A stretch of 64,000 nt of DNA from Rhizocola hellebori (GCF_016862955.1 NZ_BONY01000004.1:124001-188000); one strand, 5' to 3'. Positions 35,104 to 44,263 are shown, numbered from the stretch's first letter. Numbers and translations are program-made. The notes: generated by a model not told the origin, from the sequence alone.

Positions 35104-37464
35104 GTGAAGGCCTCGCCGCAACAGCGAGCGGCGGCTGCTCGGCTGGGTGCCGCCTACCTGATCACGACGGCCACCGGCGGCCGCCTCGATCGGGAGGCCA
35201 TTCCGTCGGCTGCGCGGGACGGTTCGCTGCGGCCTGACCTACTCGCGGCCCTCGAGAGGGTTTATGGGACGGACAACGAGCGGGCCAGGCAGCCTCGCCC
35301 ATATAGCAACCGGTATTCGCTCTACAAGGCCGACTACGACGCTGTCATGCCGATGGCGGAGGACACGATTCGAAGCTGGACGAGCGCCACACTGACCGCG
35401 GAGCTAGTGCAGCTCTCGATCTTCGCCTCTCGCCTCAAGGATCAGGTGGTCGGTTCGGACCTGCACCGGCGGGCCCAACAGGTGGGCGTCGCCAGCGGGG
35501 GCTACGAACCCCGAGCCGACGAGATCGTAGCCGCCTACGGCAATCCCCGGTTGAGGCAACGGGCGGACGGCTGGTGGGACCCGGCTCGGGAACGCTACAT
35601 CGAGCACTACGCCCCGATCCGGAAGGAAGAACGACTGCAGCGGCTGGTCCGGGCGCGGCTGGCCGGACCCGTGGCGAAGGAACAGGACGAAACCCTCTCC
35701 ACATTGTTCGTCCATCCGAATGGCGTCGACATCCTCGCCGAGTACCGATCCGGGGCCGCAGCGGGGCTGCGATGCGCCAGCTGGCACGTGGATGCCGCCG
35801 ACCGCGCCATGATCGAACTGTTTGGCCGCCTTACCGCGCCTGGCAACACCGACATCTGGCACTACCCGCTGCTCGTCGTGGGTGGCATCAACGCCAGCGG
35901 GCTAGGCGGCGTCCCTGGATTCCCGGAGTACGTCGCCGCGCTCGGTCAGGTCCTCGGCTCCGACAGCCTCGACTTGTGGCTCGGGGCGGCTGGGATCACT
36001 GTCCTTGCCCTGGGGATCTTCTTCACCGGCCCAGCCGCGGCCCTGATCCTGGCGACCGCCGATCTGGCCCTCGCGGGAATGGGCGTCGGTGTCGCATACC
36101 TGCGCGACCGCGAGCAGGACCTGACCGCGCAGGCCACCTCATTGCGCCCCGAGGAGGCACGGCTCGCAGAACCCAGCACGTACGCCGGCACACTCTTCGC
36201 CGGAGCGGCGGCGCTCCTGAGCGGCATGGCCTTTTTCAGGGCGGCCAAGGAATTCCGGGCGGTGGCCCAGGCCCGGCCGACCACGGTCGCACGAGCGCTG
36301 GCCCAGCCAGAGGCGGCGATCCCCGACTGGGTGCGGGTCCGGAGCAGGCCCATGGTCGAAAAGGTCGAAACCGTCCACCAGTCTGCGGGCGCCAGCCTTC
36401 CTCATGGCTTCGGCACGCGGAGCAACGCCTTCGACCCGGCCACCTACCGAGCCGTTCAGCGGGGGACTGAGGGGTTGCCACCGAGCGCGGCGAGGTCGAC
36501 CGGTCAGCCGGCACCTGCAGCAGAAGCCGCATCTGCTACGACGCGCCCGGTGGCCGAGACTGTGCCGACCGGCAACCGCCCCGCCGCGGACATCCCGCCG
36601 AACGCGCCGCGCGAAGTCTCCGTAACCGCGCCGGCTGACGCACCGCCGACTCCTGAGACGGCCCGGGGCATAAGTAGGCACGACTCGGGGCGCTCGACCG
36701 GATCGGGCACCGACGAGCCGGTGCTCCGATCCGACGATCCACGGGCGACCGGTGAGCGCGGCACCGGCGCGCTCACCCGTGAGCAGCTACAGGCTCACCG
36801 AGCGGAACTACGCGCCGCCCTGCAGGCCAAGATTGAGGCCAAGGAAGCCGAAATTCTCTCCGAAGAAATACGTTTAGCCAGAACGAAGAGAGAAGTCTCC
36901 GAGGTCAATCATCAGCGGCGGGTTGCGTATGAGGCTGGCCGAATCGACGAAGTCAGGGCACTACGGCCGAAGCTGGAGGAACTTAAGGACGAAGTAGATT
37001 CGTTCACCATCGATGCGTTGAAAAACGACTTGAAGCGATTCAAGAAACAGCTCGGGATTAGCGCCGAGGAGCATTACCTGAGGATCACCGCGGCAGGTGC
37101 TAGCCACGCAAACTCAGTGCTGGTCCGAGCCGGCCCAGCCAGCCCGTTGTTCCGCCCATCCACGACGGGGACCTATTCGGTAGAACACATTTGGCCGCGC
37201 AGCCAGATATTCCTCGAACCGGCTTTCCTCGGGCTCCGGCGCGAACAGCAAGTGGCACTGATGGCCTACCAGCCCAATCTGATCAAGATTCCCGCCGCCG
37301 CTAACTCGGCCCGCGGCAATCGCGCCTACCGCACCGTGAGCGCCGAATTTACGAGGACCTTCCTCTCCAGCCCGGCGGCGCAGGCGGAGTTGGCCCGGAT
37401 GGAAGAGCTGATGAAGGCCGACATGATAAATCTGATGAAGAACCCTCATCTGATCCCCCTCTGA
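35104..37464 (+). CDS. Third gene of the cassette: large protein with C-terminal HNH-like nuclease domain (786 residues)
   Basis: GTG at 35104, five bases after the previous stop. Residues 1-285 are soluble; two hydrophobic stretches follow (about 290-335, ITVLALGIFFTGPAAALILA; 360-378, AGTLFAGAAALLSGMAFF); 440-555 is a Pro/Ala/Thr/Gly-rich linker; 556-654 is a coiled coil; and 685-760 resembles a His-Me finger (HNH) nuclease: YSVEHIWPRSQIF, then YQPNLIKIP and ANSARGNRAYRTV. From about 36830 the codon use drops in GC (AAA, GAA, TTA codons), suggesting a separately acquired tip. This modular order resembles polymorphic toxins and injected effectors. No secretion signal is seen, and no full immunity gene follows. 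DNA or RNA cleavage is inferred from the motif. Confidence 0.7.
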   Translation: MKASPQQRAAAARLGAAYLITTATGGRLDREAIPSAARDGSLRPDLLAALERVYGTDNERARQPRPYSNRYSLYKADYDAVMPMAEDTIRSWTSATLTAELVQLSIFASRLKDQVVGSDLHRRAQQVGVASGGYEPRADEIVAAYGNPRLRQRADGWWDPARERYIEHYAPIRKEERLQRLVRARLAGPVAKEQDETLSTLFVHPNGVDILAEYRSGAAAGLRCASWHVDAADRAMIELFGRLTAPGNTDIWHYPLLVVGGINASGLGGVPGFPEYVAALGQVLGSDSLDLWLGAAGITVLALGIFFTGPAAALILATADLALAGMGVGVAYLRDREQDLTAQATSLRPEEARLAEPSTYAGTLFAGAAALLSGMAFFRAAKEFRAVAQARPTTVARALAQPEAAIPDWVRVRSRPMVEKVETVHQSAGASLPHGFGTRSNAFDPATYRAVQRGTEGLPPSAARSTGQPAPAAEAASATTRPVAETVPTGNRPAADIPPNAPREVSVTAPADAPPTPETARGISRHDSGRSTGSGTDEPVLRSDDPRATGERGTGALTREQLQAHRAELRAALQAKIEAKEAEILSEEIRLARTKREVSEVNHQRRVAYEAGRIDEVRALRPKLEELKDEVDSFTIDALKNDLKRFKKQLGISAEEHYLRITAAGASHANSVLVRAGPASPLFRPSTTGTYSVEHIWPRSQIFLEPAFLGLRREQQVALMAYQPNLIKIPAAANSARGNRAYRTVSAEFTRTFLSSPAAQAELARMEELMKADMINLMKNPHLIPL

Positions 37465-37507
37465 GCCCACCCGATGCCACGCGTCATGGCGGTGCGGAAG
37501 GGACCAG

Positions 37508-37594
37508 TTGAACCAGGAACAGGTCATCGATCAGCTCGAGCTCGGCGACTCCGGATCGGAATGGCAAAGAATGCATGGTTCTACTGACGCATAG
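37508..37594 (+). CDS. 28-residue ORF after the nuclease gene, possibly a truncated gene start
   Basis: TTG at 37508 has GGAAGGGAC upstream. The product LNQEQVIDQLELGDSGSEWQ plus eight residues ends at TAG 37592. The LELGDSGSEW part recalls N-termini of AlbA/Schlafen-like proteins. It is where an immunity gene would be expected, but it is far too short. Low confidence. Confidence 0.25.
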   Translation: MNQEQVIDQLELGDSGSEWQRMHGSTDA

Positions 37595-37671
37595 GTTGAC
37601 GCCTGCTGCATCTGATGCTTAGTAGTAGCGATTTTCGGTCAGCGTCATCAGCCGGCCTTAGAGGTAGTGGC

Positions 37672-38021
37672 GGATTTCGCTTGCTATGACGTGCGGTTTT
37701 GTGCGCGGTGCTGGGGAACGTGGAACTGCTGGTGTCGCGCCATCAGGTGGCGGTCTTGCGCCCGGCAGGTACACCGCGACCTTGTGGGCTCGTAGTTCCG
37801 ATTCGTTTGCCGTGACGTGCGGTTTGTGTGTGCCGGGCGCGGAAACAGCCTGGGTCGGTGGGGTGCGGTTTGCGCGTGGTCTGTGCAGCGGTGACGGCAA
37901 CGATTCGGCTATGAGCGCTTCGCTGGTGTATCTGGTCGTGCGGCAGATCTTGCAGATGCTCAGGCTCGGCCGAGATCAGCGTCGTCAACGCCAAGCCCTT
38001 TGTCATCATGAGCCGCCTGGA
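37672..38021 (+). pseudogene. Rearranged IS3/IS481-like remnants, copy 3
   Basis: VELLVSRHQVAVLR is encoded at about 37719-37760 and MSASLVYLVVRQILQML at 37911-37961, both plus strand and in reversed order compared with the gene, so two partial copies are juxtaposed. Before each part stands the IS-end-like TGACGTGCGGTTT. No function remains. 37595-38321 otherwise shows no gene. Confidence 0.55.
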
Positions 38022-38321
38022 GGTTGGCCCTGACGGTACCTTTCACCGTCCCGCTGTCGGCCGACATGAGGGACGCTGCACATGATCGCCGCTATGGGCG
38101 GTCGCTTCGTGGTCACGAGGTACCGAACGCGAGTGCGCTGCGGGAAGCCTGGCGGCGTCAACACCGAGCCCACGCCGGGACGACGAGGCACCACTCGAGG
38201 AAGCAGACCAAGCTGCTTCGGGAGCGGAACCGTCTCATTGCGTATGCGCAGCACCAACATTCGGCTGAGTCGCAACAGGATCGGCCCATGCTCGGATGAT
38301 TTCCGGCCAGGATGATGCTCG

Positions 38322-38456
38322 TCATTTGACGAGGCTGGCAACAGCCTCAACCAGCTGCGCCAGACCGGTCAGCACAGCTGCAACGGCGAGGAGCACGCCT
38401 ACGATCTTCGCGGACGTAGAGAATCGAGAACCACTCGGTTCGGGGAGCTGGGCCAC
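38322..38456 (-). CDS. 44-residue single-helix membrane protein
   Basis: GTG at 38454-38456 has GAGAGAGG upstream. The product is VAQLPEPSGSRFSTSAKIVG followed by a hydrophobic helix VLLAVAAVLTGLAQLVEAVA and SLVK. No family recognised. It was too short for long-ORF lists, but its hydrophobic pattern and ribosome site support it. Confidence 0.4.
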   Translation of the reverse strand: MAQLPEPSGSRFSTSAKIVGVLLAVAAVLTGLAQLVEAVASLVK

Positions 38457-38582
38457 GGCCGTCAACCTCTCTCGATGGGCATCCCAAGTTAGGGATTTCC
38501 ATCGGGGTTCATCGCGGCGCCAACACCGTTATAGACGGTGTCTCCGCTACAGACAAATAGAGAATTGGGAATGCTTTAATTT

Positions 38583-39098
38583 GTGGAGGCTGGCCTGCCC
38601 GCTGGCAGCCTGAAGTCTTCCGGCGCCGCCGGGAGCGTTCCGGCCGCCACTCCGCATCACCCACGTCGCAGGCCGCTGGACCTGGGCATTCATGGCGAAG
38701 CAGAAAAGCCGACTGTCCGCCGTAGGAAGGTAAAACCATGGCAGCCCGAGTTGCTCGGCCAATGGCTCGACTCCGTCAGCGACCATCGCCTTTATCCCGT
38801 GTTCCACCTGGGAGCGTTCGCCGGAGTGCGCCGTGGCGAACTTCTCGGCCTCACCTGGGACGATGTTGACCTTGACAGGGAACAGCTCACCGTAAGGTGG
38901 CAGATCGCGATCGTGAGCTACGGGAGAGCCCGCAGGGCGATCAAGACTGGGGGAGTGCCGCAGTACCTCAGGCCACCCAAGACGAGGGACGGCGAGCAGC
39001 GGACTGTCGACCTGGACCCACACACGGTGGAGGTGCTCCGTCGGAGCCGGAAGGCTCAGGCCACCCCGCAGCTGTCGTTCAGCGGTGGAGTTCCGTAG
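38583..39098 (+). pseudogene. Tyrosine recombinase fragment (catalytic domain, first half)
   Basis: The frame encodes HLGAFAGVRRGELLGLTWDD with the first catalytic Arg, then VDLDREQLTVRWQI and PPKTRDGEQRTVDLDPHTVE with the catalytic Lys region. The C-terminal HxLRH and Tyr motifs are missing: the frame ends at 39098 and no continuation is visible. The N-terminal core-binding domain is also absent. It is a remnant of an integrase, consistent with past integrative elements here. Confidence 0.65.
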
Positions 39099-39456
39099 AC
39101 GGGCTGCAATCCGAACGGCGCCTTCGATCGCCTGGGGCGTGGAATCTCTCCGCGCGGTGACAACGAACCGCACGGCCGGGCCACGTGCCATCGAAGCGCT
39201 GGACGAGAAGGCTAACCCGATCCGTGATTGTGCTCCTGGTGGCTCGAGTGCGTCCCGCTGCATCTGACCTTGATAGAAGCAGAACTCGAATCGACCATAC
39301 CAACCAAATTGACATCAGCGATCGGGCACGCGTCTTCCTACCGACGCCGACTATGCGGTCGCTCGGCGTGAACGTCAAGCGAGGATGTAGCAGCACATAG
39401 CATAGTGGCACCTAAGAAAGCCGATCTGACTTCCATCTTGGCTTGAGTATGCAGTA
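39099..39456. other. Intergenic, no gene seen
   Basis: This stretch follows the integrase fragment. No continuation of the recombinase and no ribosome-site-supported ORF was found. Confidence 0.4.
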
Positions 39457-40392
39457 ATGTGCTTCCTCGTGACCCCCGACGAAACGGATCCGTTCGCAGG
39501 CCTGACCGACGAGCTCCCGCTCGACGGCGCCGGCGTGCGCTCCCGGCTGCTCGCCGAGGCGCTACGGGGGTATGCGCCGCTGCGGAAGGTCTTCGTCCAG
39601 AGGCCCAGCGGCTCGGAGACGCGCGCCTCCGTGCTCGCCGCGATGGTCACTGCTCGCCAGGAGCGGGCACTCGACGCGTTCCTGCTCATTCACGCGCTTA
39701 TGCCCGTTCTCAGCGAAGATCCCTTACCTTTGGCAACTTGGGCAAGAATGCTGAATCGCGGCAGGACTCCCTGCACACTGCGCGTGGCGTCGGCAGCGTT
39801 CCGCCAGCTGGTGGACTACAAGTTGATCACGAGAGAGGATCGCGGCCGTAAGACTCTGGTCACACCGTTGTTGGAAGACGGAAGTGGTGACGGCTGGACA
39901 AGGCCTGGCCGAACCCGGCACGCTCTAGGCCACGGGTACCTCACCATCCCGTACGCCTACTGGACCAATGGGCTTGTCGATCGTCTCCAGCTCGCCGGTA
40001 AGGCGATGTTTCTGATCATGTTGTCCGAGACGAGCGTTCAGACCACCTTTTCCATGGCCGTGGAACGCGCTCCTGCCTGGTACGGAATCTCCGAACGCAC
40101 CGCTGAACGTGGCTACAAGCAGCTACGAGACGTAGGTGTACTGCTCGAGCATCGCCAGTTTGTCAACGACCCTCGGTCACCGACAGGCTTTCGGGCGGTC
40201 TGGCACCGAACTCTCGCTCCTCCGTTCAGCACTGCCGCCCGTCACAGACTGCAGATGGCCACTCGCGCGGCGGTCCACCGCAAGCTGGAAAGAGCGGCGA
40301 CGCCGACCGGGTCTGCGAACGCACCTAAGGCGCGGAGGGGAGGTGAGAAAAGAGATGAGGCCAAGGGCACCTACACCAGCAGGCGGGCCTGA
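39457..40392 (+). CDS. Winged-helix-type DNA-binding/replication-like protein
   Basis: The 311-residue protein has two helical DNA-binding-like parts: LLIHALMPVLSEDPLPLATW through RVASAAFRQLVDYKLITRED (a winged-helix pattern), and YLTIPYAYWTNGLVDRLQLA, AWYGISERTAERGYKQLRDV (a second HTH). Proteins with this YxxIPYAYW...L.L.GKAM pattern are frequent in actinomycetes near mobile elements. The C-terminal tail is basic. ATG 39457 has no good ribosome site; GTG 39469 is an alternative. Its 3' end overlaps a small membrane-protein gene by 38 bases. Confidence 0.55.
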   Translation: MCFLVTPDETDPFAGLTDELPLDGAGVRSRLLAEALRGYAPLRKVFVQRPSGSETRASVLAAMVTARQERALDAFLLIHALMPVLSEDPLPLATWARMLNRGRTPCTLRVASAAFRQLVDYKLITREDRGRKTLVTPLLEDGSGDGWTRPGRTRHALGHGYLTIPYAYWTNGLVDRLQLAGKAMFLIMLSETSVQTTFSMAVERAPAWYGISERTAERGYKQLRDVGVLLEHRQFVNDPRSPTGFRAVWHRTLAPPFSTAARHRLQMATRAAVHRKLERAATPTGSANAPKARRGGEKRDEAKGTYTSRRA

Positions 40393-40549
40393 ACCGAGGA
40401 CCGGCATTTGGTCGACGATTCAGGCCGCCATCATGGGCGGATGGGGACCGACTACCCGGTTCATCCTGATCATCGGGGCGCTAGCCCTCCTGATCATTTT
40501 TGCCCGCTCTGGGGCGGCAACCCTGATCGCGGACATGTTCAGCCACTAG
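40355..40549 (+). CDS. 64-residue small membrane protein overlapping the winged-helix gene
   Basis: ATG at 40355 has GGGGAGGTGA upstream. The product has a proline-rich start (MRPRAPTPAGGPEPRTGIWS), then TIQAAIMGGWGPTTR and one hydrophobic helix (FILIIGALALLIIFARSGAA). The overlap with the previous gene implies coupling. It lies 330 bases before the short-Argonaute operon; whether it belongs to it is unknown. Confidence 0.55.
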   Translation: MRPRAPTPAGGPEPRTGIWSTIQAAIMGGWGPTTRFILIIGALALLIIFARSGAATLIADMFSH

Positions 40550-40878
40550 CACAGACCATATGCTGGCCACGGGCAGTGCGTCCACCGGGCTGCATGCCTG
40601 TGGCCAGCAACGGCGCAACAATCGGCGTCCTGCTCTGCAAGGGTCGTCACCAGACGGCCGTCGCGGTGCGGTTAAAACCGTGGCGAGGCGGGTAGCGGCA
40701 ACTCCGAACTGTACGAGTGATCCATCGACGTTTTAGATGATCGGGCTCCAGGGTCGGCGAGTACGAAGCGTTGTCGCACCCCGACCGTAACGTGGGAGTG
40801 CGGACTTGATGGGGCCGCCGGTGGTCGCCGGTTCGTCCCGAGCGATTTGATCAACTTGGCATCCCGGAAGGCCCCCCG
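40550..40878. other. Leader region of the short-Argonaute operon
   Basis: No gene is supported. It should contain the promoter of the operon starting at 40879; I see no unambiguous -35/-10 pair. Confidence 0.4.
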
Positions 40879-42234
40879 TTGAAGAAGATCGACAAGAGCG
40901 CCCACACCGGTGACGGAGCGATCGCGCTGATCCATCAGCGTGTCTACGAGATGGGTTTCGTCTGGCACGAGCGCAAGACCGACGCGGGCATCGACGGCGA
41001 GATCGAACTACGTAACACTGTGACGGGTGAGGTCGCCAATCGGGTGCTGTTCGTCCAGAGCAAGGGCAAGGGCGAGCGCCGTTTCCCGGGCGAGAACGAC
41101 ACCTCCTTCCACTTTCTGTGCAGCGAGGCCGATGTCGACTACTGGATGAGCGCGCCGGTGCCGGTCCTGCTGGTGTGCTCGCACCCCGAGACCGGCGAGG
41201 CGTGGTGGATGCATGTTCAGGAGTGGTTCGCCGATCCCGCTCATCGCGCGTCAGGGCGGGTCGACTTCGACAAGAACACCCAGCGGTTCGACCGGTCGGC
41301 CGCCCATCGGCTGCTCAATCTCGCCGACCCGCACGGTAACGCCCACGTCCCAGTCGCGGAGGACAAGCCCGAGACGCTGACCAGCAATCTCCTCAGTGTC
41401 ACCATGCCGAAGATCATCTACCATGCGCCGATCGGCACCCAGGACCCACGCGATGTCCTAATCCGCCAGCGCGATCTCTACCCCCATCTGCCGTTCGCTG
41501 AGGACTTCATCCTGCGCAACGAGCGCATCTATACCTGGCGCCCACCGCATTCGACGGCTCTCGAAAAGCTGATCAAGGGGCCGGTGAAGGAGATGGCGGT
41601 GGGGGAGTGGGCCGACGCTGGCGACGACGTTCGGCAGCGCTGGCTAGTGCAGCTGCTCAACAACGCGCTGCGGGCCGACGTGGCCGCTGACTGCGCCTGG
41701 CATGCCGGACGGAAGATCGTCTACTGGCGAGCGACACCCGACCTCGCTGCGAGGCACATCCGCAGCGCCAGCGGCCGGACCCGGCAAGTCTTCACCCCGA
41801 AATACAAGAAGAAGGACATAAGCCAGATCGGGTACTACCTGCACGCGGCACTGGAGTGGCAGTTCCTCGACATCGCCGGCGATTGGTACTGCGCGCTTGT
41901 GCCGACCTATCACTACACCCGCGACGGGCACCGCGATTCCTACTACCTGTCGGAATACTTGGCTGGCATCAAGCGCCTGGACCGTAACCCGGCTGTCTAC
42001 CACCAGACCCGCATGTGGGCGCACTACCTTCATGGCGAAGACGATGCCATCGACTTCCGCAACTCCATCCTGGCCTACGGCTCCCTCGAGACCCTCAATG
42101 CCGACAAAGGTATCGACGACAAGGCTTGGCTGACCGACCCTCGCAAGCCAGCCGACGAAGACTCGCTTGAGGACAACACGGTCGCTATCACCGACGGCGA
42201 AGAGGAACTCACCTTGTTCGAGGTGCCCCGATGA
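40879..42234 (+). CDS. DREN (DUF4365) nuclease-APAZ protein of a SPARDA-type short Argonaute system
   Basis: The 451-residue protein has an N-terminal PD-(D/E)xK-type nuclease domain of the DUF4365 family: GFVWHERKTDAGIDGEIELR with Asp39, Glu41/43, and LFVQSKGKG with Gln60-Lys62. The C-terminal part is an APAZ domain, recognisable by ISQIGYYLHAALEWQFLDI, WYCALVPTYHYTRDG and YLAGIKRLDRNPAVYHQTRM. APAZ proteins form a heterodimer with short pAgo; on guide/target recognition the complex assembles and the effector nuclease degrades DNA and RNA, killing or arresting the infected cell. TTG at 40879 is chosen with GGAAGG upstream. The TGA overlaps the next ATG (ATGA). All expected residues appear present, so the system is probably functional. 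Confidence 0.85.
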   Translation: MKKIDKSAHTGDGAIALIHQRVYEMGFVWHERKTDAGIDGEIELRNTVTGEVANRVLFVQSKGKGERRFPGENDTSFHFLCSEADVDYWMSAPVPVLLVCSHPETGEAWWMHVQEWFADPAHRASGRVDFDKNTQRFDRSAAHRLLNLADPHGNAHVPVAEDKPETLTSNLLSVTMPKIIYHAPIGTQDPRDVLIRQRDLYPHLPFAEDFILRNERIYTWRPPHSTALEKLIKGPVKEMAVGEWADAGDDVRQRWLVQLLNNALRADVAADCAWHAGRKIVYWRATPDLAARHIRSASGRTRQVFTPKYKKKDISQIGYYLHAALEWQFLDIAGDWYCALVPTYHYTRDGHRDSYYLSEYLAGIKRLDRNPAVYHQTRMWAHYLHGEDDAIDFRNSILAYGSLETLNADKGIDDKAWLTDPRKPADEDSLEDNTVAITDGEEELTLFEVPR

Positions 42235-43661
42235 AGCTCACCATCTTGGACGAGCCGAACCTGGAATTCGGTGCCGGTGCCCGGCACGTGGACCCCCGCC
42301 ACGGCATCACCGACTACGGACCCGCCGACGCCACCAACAGCGCCGTACGCACCATCCGCGCCGGCATCGTCGGTACCCCCGCTGCCATCCAGGGCCTCCG
42401 CCGCTGGCTGGACCGCTGCCGACGCCCGATCGAGGCCAAGGACAGCCGCCTCGGGCACCTGTTCGTCCCGTTCCCCGGCTTCGACACCGCCGCCGGATTC
42501 CATTCCACCTTGGTCTGGGACTCCCGTCTAGAACGGCCCATCCGCGAGCGCGACCTCAAACGGCTAGAAGGTCTCAAGGCCCAGGACGCCATCAACGCGG
42601 CCCTCGGACTCTACCTCGCCGAGCTGGACATCCTCGACGAAGAGCCCGGCTGCGACGTCATCCTCGTCGCCCGCCCGGAGGAACTCGCCGAACGGCCACA
42701 GCGCGAAACCGACCCCGAGGCGCCTTGGAAGAAGGCACCACTGCCCGAGCCAGTCGACGACTTCCGTGCGCTGCTCAAGGCCCGCGCCATGCGGCACAGC
42801 CGCCCCGTCCAGATCATCCGGCGCACCACGTGGGACCCGGCTTACAAGCCTGTTGCCACCGAGAAGCCCCGCCTGCAGGACGAGGCCACACGCGCCTGGA
42901 ACTTACATACCGCCCTCTACTACAAGGCCGGCGGCGTCCCCTGGCGGCTACCTCGCGACCCCAGCGACCTGACCAGCTGCTACGTCGGAGTTACCTTCTA
43001 CCGCAGCGGCGACAACACCACTCTAGAGACCAGCGTCGCGCAGGTCTTCAACCAGCGCGGCGACGGAGTCATCGTCCGCGGCGCCCCCGCCAAGGTCTCC
43101 CGCCACGACCGCCAGCCCCACCTCAGCCGCGACGACGCCAAAACCCTGCTCACCGAAGCCCTAACCCGCTACCGAGGAGAACACCGCACCTTGCCCGCTC
43201 GGGTCGTCCTACATAAGACCTCGTCCTACACCACCGACGAGATCGCCGGATTCCGCACCGCCGCCGACGCCTCCGACATCGACATCCTCGAGCTGCTCTG
43301 GCTACCCAGCAGCGACCCGGTGCGCCTGTTTCGCTCCGCCGACCACCCGCCCCTGCGAGGTACCCTGCTCAGCCTCGACGACGAACGGCACCTGCTCTAC
43401 ACCCGCGGCAGCGTCCCGTTCTACGGCACCTACCCCGGTATGTACATCCCCACTCCTCTACCGTTTCGGCTCGTCGACACCGAATCAAGCCCCGAATATC
43501 TCGCCGAAGAACTCCTCGCCCTGACCAAGATGAACTGGAACCAGACCCAACTCGACGGCCGCCTGCCCATCACCCTGCGTACCGCCGACCGCGTCGGCGA
43601 GATACTGCGTCACCTCGGCCCTCACGACCGCCCACAAGGCCGATACGCATTCTATATGTGA
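42231..43661 (+). CDS. Short prokaryotic Argonaute (MID-PIWI), catalytically inactive type
   Basis: The 476-residue protein begins inside the ATGA overlap. The first about 215 residues form a MID-like domain (AALGLYLAELDILDEE, CDVILVARPEEL). The PIWI domain starts near 230: LHTALYYKAGGVPWRLP, SCYVGVTFYRSGDNTTLETS, PARVVLHKTSSYTTDEIAGF, and the typical end ALTKMNWNQTQLDGRLPITL. The usual DEDX position after the first strand is TFYRS instead of an aspartate, so no slicer activity is expected, as in other short pAgos. It should load small guides and sense invader nucleic acid, signalling to the DREN-APAZ partner. Confidence 0.85.
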   Translation: MKLTILDEPNLEFGAGARHVDPRHGITDYGPADATNSAVRTIRAGIVGTPAAIQGLRRWLDRCRRPIEAKDSRLGHLFVPFPGFDTAAGFHSTLVWDSRLERPIRERDLKRLEGLKAQDAINAALGLYLAELDILDEEPGCDVILVARPEELAERPQRETDPEAPWKKAPLPEPVDDFRALLKARAMRHSRPVQIIRRTTWDPAYKPVATEKPRLQDEATRAWNLHTALYYKAGGVPWRLPRDPSDLTSCYVGVTFYRSGDNTTLETSVAQVFNQRGDGVIVRGAPAKVSRHDRQPHLSRDDAKTLLTEALTRYRGEHRTLPARVVLHKTSSYTTDEIAGFRTAADASDIDILELLWLPSSDPVRLFRSADHPPLRGTLLSLDDERHLLYTRGSVPFYGTYPGMYIPTPLPFRLVDTESSPEYLAEELLALTKMNWNQTQLDGRLPITLRTADRVGEILRHLGPHDRPQGRYAFYM

Positions 43662-43893
43662 GCCAGCCCGGGCAGCGGCGCATCACGTGGCTCGCACCCC
43701 AATCGGGTGTGTTCGCGCATCCAGCACACGCTCACGCAACTCGCTGCCGGGAACTGCCACGAGAACCACCGGTTGTCGCCCAGGTAGGGGCCTTGTGTTT
43801 TCTAATGTGCCGGGTCGCCTTCTGAGGGGTCGCAGCTGCTGTGCCGCCACGACGGCGGCCGCGATGACCCGGGCCGCACCAACCACACGCTGC

Positions 43894-44132
43894 TCACCGT
43901 TGCAACCATGAGCCGATGAGGCCGACGAGCTGCGCCGGGATGTTGGGGCGCAGTTTCATGATTGCCAGCGCCTTCTTGTCGTAGGGAGGCGGTAGCAAGA
44001 CGTGCATCAGGCCGAACAGCAGGTAAAGCCCGACGGGGGCAAGCAGCACCACCCACAGCAAGGTCACCACTACGGCCTGCCCTTCCAGATGGTCTCCAGC
44101 CGTGCGGCTGGTGCGGAGGAGGCATCGTCCAT
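43894..44132 (-). pseudogene. Small membrane protein with a probable frameshift
   Basis: From ATG 44130-44132 the minus strand reads MDDASSAPAARLETIWKGRP and stops, while the next frame continues VVVTLLWVVLLAPVGLYLLF, GLMHVLLPPPYDKKALAIMK and ends at TGA 43894-43896. One helix is hydrophobic. The 239-base length is not a multiple of three. An alternative is a shorter intact gene from an internal GTG. No family recognised. Confidence 0.35.
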
Positions 44133-44263
44133 GAACTCAGTCTGAGGGGGTGTAGGCGCCGCTTTACATGCGCTGACGACCGATGACGCATCTCGGCATT
44201 GCGTTACATCACCTGACAGAATCCATACGGAGCACTATCGCCTGCATGGTCGAGAATGGCTCC

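Noticed and set aside
42167-43216. 349-codon plus frame inside the short Argonaute gene
   Set aside because: Extremely Arg/Pro/His-rich out-of-frame translation of the pAgo gene.
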